Assembly: GCA_025602915.1 (NCBI GenBank)
Contig: JAHLJZ010000088.1
Span: forward strand, 1-64,000
DNA length: 64,000 nt
Direction: 5' to 3'
Source of the DNA: Paraphysoderma sedebokerense
Taxonomy: Eukaryota; Blastocladiomycota; Physodermatomycetes; Physodermatales; Physodermataceae
Under the pieces are notes generated by a model. The model searched no databases, was not told the origin of the DNA, and worked only from the letters and a program-made list of their open reading frames with translations. Position numbers and translations under genes: made by a program. Each line of letters opens with the position of its first letter. Position 1 is the stretch's first letter. Of this stretch, positions 21,457-33,125 are shown in pieces.

Positions 21457-24400
21457 ATGTCGATTAGAAAGAGAATAGTTTCCTTTGCACTGGTCTACAC
21501 GGCCGCCGTGATATTCTCACTCTTAACGCTCCTGTCCGCTGATACCCATTCTCCATGGTTTCTGACAAACCATGCAGTCGATGTTGCTCCTCAATCATCT
21601 CTTGATATCATCTCTTCAACGATCAATTCAACGCATATCTTGGTTTTGGACTCTGACTGTCAAATAAGGCAGTTCACTTATAATGCCTCTTCTATCACTA
21701 GTCTCGGAGTGATTGTCGGATTTCCAAGAACGCAGATAGATGGTGGTTTATGTGATACAGAATGGGCACCTTGGAGGTAACATGAAGATAACCAATACGC
21801 ATAAATCCAAGCTTCTGAGGTCTCTCCCCATTCTATGTTAAATTAGGGCCACAAGTTCAGCTTTAATAAAATGGAACCCTTTCAAAAATCGACTGATGCT
21901 GTGGTAGGTATATTCTTTAATATCGTCGCTCGCAGCTTTTCGAGATATTGAGATAACATGGTGTCAAATTGTGCAACTGCTTTGGGGCGATGTTTATACA
22001 GGAAGTACGTTCACGACTACGGTCCAGCGGGACACAGAGCACAGATTTTCGAATTTGACGGCCCGACGCAGACCGATAGGCTCACTTTCGATTATGTGAG
22101 TGATAATATTACATTCTTTCAGAAAGCTTTTGCGTATCCGTAAGTACAGTTAGACTGTAAATGTCTACTACCTCTGAGTCTGCCTCCCTTCTACCTCCAA
22201 GACATCCTCATTCTTTTTTGATTAAACTAATTTTATTTGTTAAAATGATAGGAGCACTTCCTTTTATATTGACCCAACCACCGGATTTTTTTATGGTTGC
22301 GTTTTTAACAATGGCACCCTCGATCCTGAGGGCGATGGTGGGTTTTTTATTGCACGAATAAATAATCTTATCTCCACCGCCACACATATTTTCAACATGA
22401 CATTGCCAGTTTCTTCGATCCAATTCAATTGCAGCAAGATAGTTTCGGTTCTATGTGTATTTACGACCACACGTACAGTGATAGAGTACAGGATATCCGA
22501 TTTAAGTTTTCACGGAATGTACTCATTAGATTCAAATGCGCTTAGTTTATATCTTGACCCGGCCTCCATACAAGTTCCCGGCCAAAACTCGATACTTTAC
22601 TTTCACCGAAAGGCAAACCAATCAAATCAAATGGTGCTACAAAATATGAATTTTACGGGGTTTACACTACAGACTTTCACCATCCCTTATACTTTATCAT
22701 TTCCGTACGATACTCCGGTATATGACATAGCGATGTCGCCATCAGGCACTATTTACACGGCCTTTTCAACGATGCTCAATTCGTCTCTTAGTCGCGGAGG
22801 GACGGATATTGTAGTTACGAAGCATAGCCCTTCCTTACAGCGAATCTCATCTCTTGTCTTGTCCACATTAAAGAGCGATAATATTAGTCGCATATTTCCA
22901 ATAGGAAACGATGCTATTATAATCGTTGGAGTAAATGAGGGAGTCTTACAGGATCCGACAACCGAAACTGCCCGGCAAATATTCGTAGCGCAGTTTTTGT
23001 ATTCCGACATCTCAGTGGTTTCCACTCTTTCGCCAAATTCTGTAATGGCGAATGAATTGGTAGCAATGTCGTTTAATCAGCCTTTACCTTTGAAGACATT
23101 CAATGGTGTTCCCAGAGTGACTTTTGGTGGAAAAAATTGTACCGATGTTGCGTGGAACGCCTCGCAATTGATGGCAAGAATCCCTATTGGTGTACAAGGT
23201 AAAATAGAAAATACCAATTAAATATTCAAACAGAATTTAATGCATGTTTTAGGACCTTATGACCTGTTGGTATTCTTTGATTACCTCCTTTATAACCCAT
23301 CAGCAAAAAGTTCGGGTCTCTCGTACGGCCAACCTGTTTTACAGAATGTCTATCCGTCGCAGGGGGCAGCCGGTACTTGTCGTTCTTACAAATTTTTCCA
23401 ATGTGTAGCCACTCACAATTCTTACTTACAGCTGGATACAATATCACATTGACTGCCGAAAAAATCGGGGCGCCAGGGGTAGACGTGGTGGTGGTTACTG
23501 TTGGAGGGAAGGAATGTTTAAATGTTGTATACGAAATTCCAAACACAGTCACTTGCACTGTACCGCCCGGTATCACTCATTATCGCATTGGTTTTTACAT
23601 TTAGATCATAACTAACCAGCGTGACAATAGGAAGCGGCAGTAAACGGTTGATTATTTCTGTTGGGCCCATAAGCAATAGTACCGAATCCGTTTTTATCTC
23701 GTATGATCCACCGGTGATATCGCAAATCCAACCAAACATTGGCCCAACACAAGGCCAAAATTCCATATTTATTAAGTATATATGATTCCATTCATGCATG
23801 CCAGCATTTGACTTTCTCTCACCCACTACTTATATAGCGGCTACAATTTCGGCCCTTGTCCAATCGGCAATTGCGACGCTACCGTAAATGACATCCAAGT
23901 TACAATAGGTGGTCTTAATTGTTCGGCGCTACAACAGTTCAATGATACGCGCTTAAAATGCGAAGCCCCTGAAGGAGCGGGAGTTGGACACTTAGTTGCT
24001 CTCTTCGTCAGTGGTCGAACAAGTACTGAAGTCATTCAATATTCTTATCTTCCTCCAACATTTTCCAATGTCATTCCTGCATCGATTGCACAGAGCAACC
24101 CGGTAGGAGGTTTTACGCTTCATAAATTTTTTGCCTTCTTATATTTATGTTAAGTCTGGGTTCATAGACTGTGTACCTTGAAGGAGACAATTTTGGACGT
24201 GTCTCAGATACTCGGACCATAATATTCAAAAATATTAACGATACTGCGGAATACGTATGTCCGACTATCTTTTGGGTGTCACACCAAAGCCTCAGATGGT
24301 CAGTACTGCTCATTGTAGTCTCCAACAAAACAATTCTGTTAGAATGAACTAACTGAAAGAACGCTATCAATAGCCAATTTACCACTGTTAATTTGCCCCT

Positions 24401-27400
24401 TTATTCTACCTTCAACATAACCGTTCAAGTTGGTGGCCAGACAAATATACTATCACCGGTTGCTCGATTTAAAACTGGAACTCCGAGTGCACCTCCAGTT
24501 GCTCTACCCTATAATTCAACTATTGATGAGGATACTTTGTTAATTGCAGAGTTGAGAGTTGAAGATCTCGATACTGACGATGTTGTTCAAGCTTATATCA
24601 CGTCAAACCCGAAGAATGGTAATCTGTACCAGATAACTAGTTCCGGAGCAAGGGGTGCTCTGATCGATTCGAACTCTACGGCTACTCTTGTATCAGATTC
24701 TTTTCTCCGGGTGATGTATATGCCGTCGCCGAATTTTCATGGAAATGATTCATTTTATTTCAATGCGAAGGATAGATCAAATGCTGGTAAGTTCAAATAT
24801 CGCTCGGTATATTCTTATGGAGGGCCGAGGAAAGATCATTGATATTGTCTGCGCTTTGTATTCACACGAATAGAGTCAAATACCGCCGTCGCCAACATTA
24901 CTATATTACCCGTGCCGGATCCACCTTATCCTTTATCCGACGAAATTCAGACGGACGAGGACACGCCGAAAATATTCGTTCTCCGTGCCAATTATTATGA
25001 CAACCTTTCTAGTCCCAACAATTCGATTTCAATCATGTCGCTGCCGAATAAAGGACAATTGTTTTATACTCAGAATATGTCAAGCAATTCTCAAGACTGG
25101 ATGCCCGTCACCGAAGTCCCGCTGACTTTGCCTGTGAGTACAGGGATTGTGTTCGTTCCAATGCCGGATGACAATGGTGTGCCATACACCAGATTCACCT
25201 TTGCCGCGACTGATATGATCCTAAATTCCACAGTGAATGCGACTGTTACAATCAATGTTGTTCCGCGAAATGGTAGATATCTAATTTCTTTGTACTCCGG
25301 CTTTCTCGAGTGCCTCACTGACGATCTGCACTAGACCCACCATATTTTAATTTGTCGTCCGTTACTAATGTAACTGCGATGGAGGACACTGAGACAGTAT
25401 TAAATTTCGATATTGGAGATGTCGATATGGATAATCGTTTATCGGTGAAAATATCAGATATTCGAATCAACGGAACCTTGTATCACATTAATCAACAGAC
25501 TGGGAGGAGAAGTTCTGCCGCCGTCGGTGAAGGTTCTGAACTTATTGGACCTTCTTATGAAGTCGTTTATACTCCATATTCAAACTTCTTTACCGAGAAC
25601 TCCTCGACGTATCAACGATTCAACGTGGTGATTACTGATCTCTCTATTGGAGGCATATCTTTCACACGGGAAATTGCATTTCCCGTTCTCCCGGAGAATG
25701 ACCCTCCAGATCTCATATGTAATACTCAAAGCATCATACTCCCTCCCGATTTTTTGACCGGATCCGCTGATCGTTTCAGCTTTAACTTAATGGCCACCGA
25801 TGTTGATGACAATTCTCTTGCGTATGTCTTGCAAGAAACTCCATCCATAGGAGAATTTCGCGACAACAGCGGACTCCCGATCAAGCAGAACGATACATTT
25901 TTGTCAACGAACTTGACCTACCATTCCACCAAGTCTGGGGGTATTTATCCATTCCCCAAATTCACAGTATACGTCGTTGATTCTCATAGCGCAACATCCA
26001 AGCCTTGTACATATGAATTCACAATCGACTGCCCTCCGGGTGAGTTCACTTCTGTCATAGTTCTTCGCTACTATACTGACACCTCCGCACCACAGGAAAG
26101 TATAACAACATATTCAGCAATGCATCTGGTCCAATATGTGATACATGTCCTGATGGTATGTGCATTCAGATTTCTTCTTAAAATTTTGGTACTATAATGC
26201 TTTAACATCTGAAATCTGTGCTGTTGTAGGCGCTATTTGCAGGTAATTTTTAGCTATTATGATTTGGCAGTACCCAGTTCTCATTTCACTAGTGATGTAT
26301 TAGCCATATTGGAAAGCTTCCACCAAGACCCCAATTTGGCTATTGGAGATCTGACAGAAATCTTACGTATTTGCCATGCTTTCCTGTGAGTTGTTGATTT
26401 TAACTTCATACCGGTCAATTTTTCATTAGATTTGACCTTCATTTTCTGTTATTTCTGACGAATTTAAAAGGCCAAAGCCTGTCCAGGAAGCGAAGCGAAT
26501 AGCTGTGCTTCAGGATATGACGGCACGAGATGCGGACAGTGCATAAGAGGATATTATCGTCTTGGAGAAAATTGTTTGGAATGCACATCAACTAACGCGA
26601 TTCAACTAATAATTATCGCGATTTGTCTGTTCGTAATCGGACCTCTAGTGCTATTTTTGTCCCGATCGCTTCGAGGTGGACTTAGGTATTATCTGATTCC
26701 TTTCTCTTTGGTCTCTTTTATAATCTCACAGAAATTTATATCCCAGTTTTGCAATTTTGAGCATCGGAATCAATTTCGTTCAAACGATCTTGATTATAAG
26801 ACAGCTACAAATTGATTGGCCTCCCCAATTTCACGAGGCGTTGAACTTAATTGTAGTTGTCAATTTCAACATTGATTTTGCCAGCCCAGAATGCTATCTC
26901 TTCGAACAGTCTTTAGATTTCAGTGCCAAAATGAAGCTATCACTCGCGGTACCTATTATCTTGGCTGCGATCATCGCTTCGGTGTTTGTATTCCAATATC
27001 TTCTTGTATACATTTATCATGCGTTTTGGTCTCGATCCAATCAAACTGTGGGTGGCATTCGCGAGCATATGTCGCGATTCAGCCGCACAATGAATGTGTT
27101 GCTGATATTTGTTTACACGAGCGTTACAACTCATTCCTTGGCCTTGTTTGATTGTACACAAGAAAGCGATGGTCAGATTTATCTTGGTAAGATTGCATTT
27201 GTTATTCCCGTACGCTTCACTGTACTAACTTTACAACCGGTGATTAACGTATAGATGCTGATCGAAGTCTGCGTTGCTATGAGAATTGGTGGTTCCAGGA
27301 TCTCTTGTTTGCAATACCCGCTGTTTGGTAAGTGCTGGATACATGGTAACCTGTGCTTTGAGTTTTTATACCGACGGAATATCTGTTTATCCCACGTGTA

Positions 27401-28023
27401 GCATCTATGTATTTGGAATTCCGGCGTATTTTGCTTTCGTGGCGTTCCCAATTTTTCGAACGATGTCATTTCACCGGTATTTCTTTAGAACTAAAGTCTT
27501 GAAAAATGATGACACCCAATACGACAGTTCTTTCAAATCGGAATACCAATTCTTTGTGGTCGTTCAGCTTCTTCAAAAACTGATATTGATAATAATTAGC
27601 ATGTTCCTTACGAGGTCTGTTCTACCGATTGTTCCCTTTATGACATAGTTTCACTCACAACCCGTCTCGCTATGAAATAGATATACCGGCCTACAGATAG
27701 TGCTTAATTTAACTATTCTGCTGATATCATTTCAGTTGATATTGAAGTATAAACCTTACAGATTTGAATCGCTAAACAGACTTGAACTGTTATCTCATCT
27801 GGCTGCGATGGCAGTTTTAGCATTTGGTCTACCTTTCCACATTGATAGATCTGGAGCCCAGAGCTATAAATTTTTTCTCACAGTGTTTATTCTTTTTGTT
27901 ATTTTTGGATTCATCTTTATACTATTGTGTGTGCTTGTATACGAGTTGTTGAGGAGGCGAGTAGCGGATAATACAGACACAAAAAATGCCGCCGTCAGTA
28001 AAAGTGTCTTATTATATAGCTAA
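21457..28023 (+). CDS. Multidomain cell-surface receptor-like protein, copy B
   Basis: Twenty exons, 1738 residues: 21457-21776, 21847-21903, 22002-22139, 22252-23198, 23253-23372, 23432-23569, 23631-23775, 23838-24102, 24168-24298, 24374-24786, 24874-25272, 25335-26039, 26096-26155, 26230-26242, 26304-26385, 26471-26685, 26747-27186, 27255-27327, 27402-27614, 27681-28023. Every intron has the same position and phase as in copy A. Sixteen exons have identical lengths and the other four differ by whole codons only (exons 4, 7, 8 and 19). Domain order is the same: signal peptide, beta-rich glycosylatable region, TIG-like, tandem-95, Cys-rich (GTRCGQCIRGYYRLGENCLEC), then about nine hydrophobic helices with the LDADRSLRCYENWW loop. 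Differences are spread over the ectodomain and the basic C-tail. Probably functional, since an unconstrained copy at this divergence would carry frame breaks. Confidence 0.85.
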
Positions 28024-28035
28024 ACCGCGATTCTA

Positions 28036-28151
28036 TAGACTTTTTCTGCTGTGTTCTATTGTACGAATTGCTGAGAAGGCGGAAATCAAATGAGACAGAA
28101 CCCAGAAAATCCGTCGCTACCAAAAGTTTATCATTAAATGTAACTAGATAA
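28036..28151 (+). pseudogene. C-terminal remnant of a third receptor copy
   Basis: Immediately after receptor B, the plus strand reads CVLLYELLRRRKSNETEPRK then SVATKSLSLNVTR and a stop at 28149-28151. Receptors A and B end CVLVYELLRGRKSEEGGTDK and CVLVYELLRRRVADNTDTKN, then AAVSKSVLLYS in B. So the last helix, the basic Arg-Arg-Arg-Lys tail and the Ser-Lys-Ser end are all there, without any upstream exon. Likely the last trace of a third tandem copy, or a small local copy of the gene tail. Confidence 0.7.
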
Positions 28152-28282
28152 GTAAACTCTGACTTTCGTGGCGCGGGCGGCTGTGTAATAAAAGGAAACA
28201 ACTACATACTGAACCGGGCAGACAGCGTCTCTGGTACTGATTACTCTTTTTTTTTGTCACACATTAAACTTTATTCTCCAAT

Positions 28283-31200
28283 CTAAACTTCGAGTTCGAT
28301 TGACTGAAGCCGTACATGTTCCATGGATTTATTATTACAGTGAGGATGATAAGGATGAATGTGCCCAGTATTACTAAAGATACGAAATGTAGGGATCAAT
28401 GTTAAAACAGAAAAAGCTTTCAGCACAAGAGCGCAACAAATGGACAAACCTTTTCCCCAACTCCCTCTTTCCACTCCTAAACCCCCCTTTTTCTTTTTTA
28501 CGGCTTTCAAAACATTTAACAGCTCTATCGCTAAATTATCATACTCTTCTAAACTGTTATCCCGTTTTGTGATCCTTTCGCTCAAAACCTTCAACTGATT
28601 ATTGACATCTTCGTGGTTTCGCTCGTACTCGGTGGTTCGATGGATCAAATCTGCAATGTCGGTGGTGGTACGTTGAAGAATGGTATGAAGAGCCTGCATA
28701 ATAAGAGATGACAAATGAAATAAGCAACCAATTCATGTGTGGATGGTGATAACCAGGTAAAAATAGAAAGTAGCTTTTGAAAATCAGAACTCATCAGAGC
28801 AACTTGAAGTTTCGCACTAACCTTTTCCAGTTGGTCCAACTCTTGAAATTTATATACATAATCATCAATCGCTTCCAATTTTGCTTCTACAGTTGCCTTT
28901 GAAAGTTTCAGTCGAATCAACATCATCAGTACATGTTTCTTCCGAATATCGCACTAATGAAAATGCAATCAACTCACTTGCATCGTCAATAGTTCAGCCT
29001 CGAGCTTTGCATTCCTGGCTGATAACCGCATAATCGAGGCCAGAGCTTTATTTGAGCTATAATAGCGAGATGGGGGATGGACAAAGAAAAGAAATCCCGG
29101 AAGTCATAAGTAAAGAAATCAACCAAATAAAACGTTAGTTTCTCATTGTTCATGATGATGTTGTTGATTGAATCTAGTGCTAGCATGTCAATGTGTATTC
29201 GTTACCTAGACTCGGCTTCAACATCTATTAAGCTATTCAAACTGCGCATACTAACACTGTTCCTAAGGGTATCTATTGAACATAAAAAAATTTTAAAGTC
29301 AATTAATCGCTGAAAATCCAACTGTTTTGGACCAGCGACACAAGCGTGTGAAGCCTCAAAGTTAAGTAAGAAAAGAACCAACTTTTTTCCTCTTCCAGCA
29401 TTTCAACAATGCGTTCCGGACTTTTAATAACAGGATTTGATATGGCTTCTGACAAAAAATTGAGGGTGTTCAAAAATCGTCTTTTTTCTGTCCTTGACTT
29501 CGCCTGGAAAAAATATACTCCATGACGAGAGTTGAGCTGGAAATGTGAAGCCGCCACTAAATCAAGATGAAATCCCATTTAATATTGTTGAAAAATTGCA
29601 CTGAACGACAGAGAAAGCAAAAACAGAGAAGAAAGTACCATATCGCTTTATCGACGATGAATCCGCCAATAGCCCAATATCGATAGGAATAATCTGATTT
29701 AGAGACTCGAACAGCTCATATTCCAATATTTTTAGAAGGAATTCAGCACCAGTATTTTCTGCGGTAGGCTTTTCGATTGTGAGCTTGTCTATTGTTGGAT
29801 TTATTGGGGAAGTTGAGGTTGGAAGGGCCGAAGAGGGAGCCTCGGATGGAGATGTTTTGCCTGATAAATTGCTCTTCGATGGCGATACAGTTTGAGAGGG
29901 AAGAGGAGATGTTGTTGATTGATCTGATTTATCGGCTGTTGGTGATGTTTCTTGATTCGACAAGACCGGTGAAGCCGACTGATTCGTCGGTGGAGAGTTT
30001 CCGAGTGCCGCAGACTGCGACTTATCAGCTTCCTCCAATCTCACTCCATCGACAATCGAAGCGTCAACGTTCTCCATGGCGGCATTGCCTACTTTTCCCG
30101 CTGTACTAGTAGTGTGTAAATTTACCACGCTAATCAAATCGGCATATCTCTCAGGTACATTAGCCCACCATAAACATCCGTCTAGAACTTTAAACGCCAC
30201 GAATCTCTTGGGAGTGAAAGTAACTTCATCAATTTGGTCGAACACCCAAAATTGATTCATTACTTCGTCTTTATCGTTCACCTGTAACATATACCCCATT
30301 TCTTCTTCCTCTTCTTCATCTTCGTCCGCTTCAATAATTTCTTCTTCGTGTCCCACATGCAAATCTTTATTGACTTCACTATTAGGTTTGTTCCTTTTCC
30401 CCACCCTACGCCCGATGAATGCGCGTTTGACGTTGAAGGAAGACGGAACTGGAAGGTAGTCGACACCACTTAATGGCATCCACTTTGATGACTTTTTATG
30501 CGATTTTTTCTTCTTCTTTGAAAATTTTGAAAACCGGTAACTAGATGAAGGTGAAGTCTCGAGGCCGCTGGTATCATGGATGTTGTTATCGTCTTCAAAT
30601 TCAGATTCGGTAGTCGTCGAATCTGTATCAGTTTCATCAATTCTTCGCCGACGGTACCGATATTTGACTTCGTGATCATCGTTTACATGCGAATGATTCA
30701 GTGTATCATCATTATCTGATGAAAGAGGCAATTGCTTATTCCAACTAAATATTCTGTTTTTCTGTTTTTTCACTGTTGTGGGTTCGGGTGAATAGAAGGG
30801 CAAAGGAGGGAAATGAGATTTGATTGGGGATTTCGTTTTCCGGCCAATTCCATTTTTCGCGGTGCTCTCATTTGGCATAGTGGAAGTTGTAGAATAAAAT
30901 GATTCGTGATGGGAATTTTCTCTATTAGATATTTCTGTTTTTGTTGTGGCGACGGAAATGTCAGTATTCGTTCTTATAGGTTTTTGGGGTGTTCGTCTGG
31001 TCGCATTAGAATGAGAATGGATGAACTTTCTAAATGAAGAGTTTTCCGGTTCTGTTTCTCCTTCTGAATAGACATCTGGGGGAGAGGAATAAGATATGTC
31101 AACTGAATGTCGGTGCTTTGAGGTTCGGCCATAGTCTGCATTGGGAGTGCTGCTAGAGTCAACGGAATTGGAAAATTTTGTGCTGTACTTTCGCTCCAGT

Positions 31201-31418
31201 TTTGAAGATGCATTCTGATTACTTCTTGCTCTTGAAGGGGATATAGAACGAATATTCGGATGATAAGACTGACTAGGCTGAAATTGCGAATTCTCGACAT
31301 CACTTTCCGACCCTATTTCGTGATCGGAGTCGGTATCAATGGACTCATCATTATGAGAAGTTAATTTCTTGAGTGTGGTGGTGAACTTGTTGGTACTTCG
31401 CTTGACGAAATTCGTCAT
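28283..31418 (-). CDS. Disordered / PH-like / coiled-coil protein
   Basis: Exons on the minus strand: 31418-29639, 29517-29383, 29272-29206, 29056-28978, 28953-28822, 28693-28283; 867 residues from the ATG at 31418. The frame is open a further 32 codons upstream to a TAG, so a 5' exon or another start is possible. About 330 Ser/Asp-rich residues come first, then FWVFDQIDEVTFTPKRFVAFKVLDG and later IKRYVYFFQAKSRTEKRRFL. These resemble the first and last strands plus C-terminal helix of a PH-type fold, separated by a disordered insert. The C-terminal third is coiled coil, with a hydrophobic run GLSICCALVLKAFSVLTLIP near the end that could be a membrane segment. No family recognised; PH-like is a weak call. 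It could be a lipid or membrane-contact protein. Confidence 0.6.
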
Positions 31419-31693
31419 TAGAATGGACGGAAAGATGTTCGTAGGGTCTGCTAGATTCGATTCCTCTGTGGATACGCAATTCTCTGTCGGTGGCAAATTA
31501 ACTCGAGAGCAAAGCTAATCTCAAATGCCGGCCGAAGCGATCAATGAATCAACTGGCGCCGTCGCATCATTTGAAATGTTATCAGCTTGGGAAGTCGCTC
31601 CGACGGTATTTACATATGGGCAATGGGGGAATGTATCACAGATCGGATAATATTGATCTATTAACTAATATAAATGGGGGGTACGCCCTAATT

Positions 31694-32980
31694 TCAGCCG
31701 ATCCAAAAGTTATTTCTGGAATAGCCGTCGTTCAACAGCACTTTTGTCAGAGGTTCCTTCGACTTTTGATGTATAGCTCCCCTATTCTGAACATACTTAA
31801 ATACACCACACCATAATTTTCTTGTTTCCTTCTTGGCCAACAATTCACAACACAAGACCTCATTCATCAACCTCTGGACAAAGAATTCTTCCGTCATATA
31901 ACGACTATTTCTCAAACATGGCAAAGGCAACACTATATACATTAAATTTAGCCCATTAATAGAAAGATGACGAGTAGCTTTCTCCAACATCAGCAGCCGT
32001 TGGGAAGGACTTCCAAGAAAGTTCAAAACTAGCGATAGACAGACGATGTCGAAATTTGTCTGGATATTCGCAGGACTTCCATTATCAGCATAATCCGAGT
32101 CTGAATCATTTGATGAATTCATAGCGGTCAGCAATACAGAATCGGTATCTACGAATTGTGTATCTATTCCTGTTTCAGTACCACTTTGGATTGAAGTACC
32201 TGTAGACAGAGAAGGCTCCGGCAGATCAAAAAAATCAAGTCGTCGAACTAAATGATCCTGCGGATTTAAATCAATTGACGTTATCGTCTTCAATAGTCCT
32301 AGTTCTTTGTAAGGTAAATACGTCAATCCGGAAAGAGCACCAACGTCCAAAATTTCGAAAGGAGGAGGATTAGGTGGTGGTAGCGAAATGGCAGACAATT
32401 GAGGTCGCAAGCATGATTCTAAAGATTCCGTTATCCTCGATGATATTTTGCGTTTCTTTGATGTGGTTGTTTCATCTGTCGGCCCCACTGGCGGCCCTTC
32501 ATCTGTTCGGGGTCTTTTCAGCTTGTCGGAAAGATCAGAGGACAATTGTTTCTTGCTAGGATTTGTGAGCATAGTCTTCCAGCATTTTTCGCTATCTGCT
32601 ATGATTGGAATCCCAAATTTCTTTTTCAATTTCTTTGATACTTTGAATTCCAAATAATCACATAAAAATCCAATGAACCATTTCGATGTGAATTCTGTCG
32701 ATTTGATTTTTATAGACGCCTTCTGATATTTGTTAAGTAAAGCCAGAGAATCAGGATCTTCTTTAAGAGTCTGAATATCTGTTTTATTCAAGTTGTGCAA
32801 TTGAGAAATTAACTGTCGAGGTTTCGGACGGTGCGAGGTGGAATCCGAAATCGGTTTCGTAGAGTGTATAGATTGAGATGCAGGAGGATTTACAGAGGAT
32901 AAGGATGGTGCTGACTTCAGCTTCGACTTTGTTGAAAGAACGAATGTCACTGGTTGTTTCTTTTTGTATCTTTTCCCCAT
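31694..32980 (-). CDS. BMT2: 25S rRNA adenine-N1 methyltransferase BMT2
   Basis: Single exon, 428 residues. BMT2 makes the m1A modification in helix 65 of 25S rRNA in the nucleolus. A basic N-terminus (MGKRYKKKQPVTF) fits nucleolar targeting. The family region includes YQKASIKIKSTEFTSKWF, the SAM-binding strand EILDVGALSGLTYL (about 207-220), an acidic strand end ITSIDLNPQD, the loop RRLDFFDLP, and FDIVCLSLVLNFLGSPSQR with the LSLVLNF signature. A C-terminal stretch of about 60 residues (AKKETRKLWCGVFKYVQNRG and on) looks tacked on. Two disordered Ser/Thr/Asp-rich inserts interrupt the Rossmann fold. Intronless, unlike its neighbours. Confidence 0.85.
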   Translation of the reverse strand: MGKRYKKKQPVTFVLSTKSKLKSAPSLSSVNPPASQSIHSTKPISDSTSHRPKPRQLISQLHNLNKTDIQTLKEDPDSLALLNKYQKASIKIKSTEFTSKWFIGFLCDYLEFKVSKKLKKKFGIPIIADSEKCWKTMLTNPSKKQLSSDLSDKLKRPRTDEGPPVGPTDETTTSKKRKISSRITESLESCLRPQLSAISLPPPNPPPFEILDVGALSGLTYLPYKELGLLKTITSIDLNPQDHLVRRLDFFDLPEPSLSTGTSIQSGTETGIDTQFVDTDSVLLTAMNSSNDSDSDYADNGSPANIQTNFDIVCLSLVLNFLGSPSQRLLMLEKATRHLSINGLNLMYIVLPLPCLRNSRYMTEEFFVQRLMNEVLCCELLAKKETRKLWCGVFKYVQNRGAIHQKSKEPLTKVLLNDGYSRNNFWIG

Positions 32981-33125
32981 CTGATTATAAAATTCTATTT
33001 CAAACCAATTCCTCCAACAGCAGCTAGAATTGCTTTATTATCTCGGTCACGTGTCAATCACTCCAATTTTGCGGGGACGGCATATCACTTGCGATGAAAT
33101 TTATTGAAACAAACAAATGCTGAGT

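Larger units (their letters stand above)
20288..28023 (+). repeat. Segmental duplication, unit 2
   Basis: Second unit, in direct orientation to 11930-20015. Receptor start to receptor start is 8027 bases and stop to stop 8008. Coding exons stayed in frame while the PP2C tail decayed, so selection has acted on the receptor but not on the copied PP2C end. Confidence 0.85.

Noticed and set aside
21457-28023. Receptor B as a pseudogene
   Set aside because: The unspliced frames look broken into many pieces, but splicing at the same sites as in copy A restores one open frame of 1738 codons.
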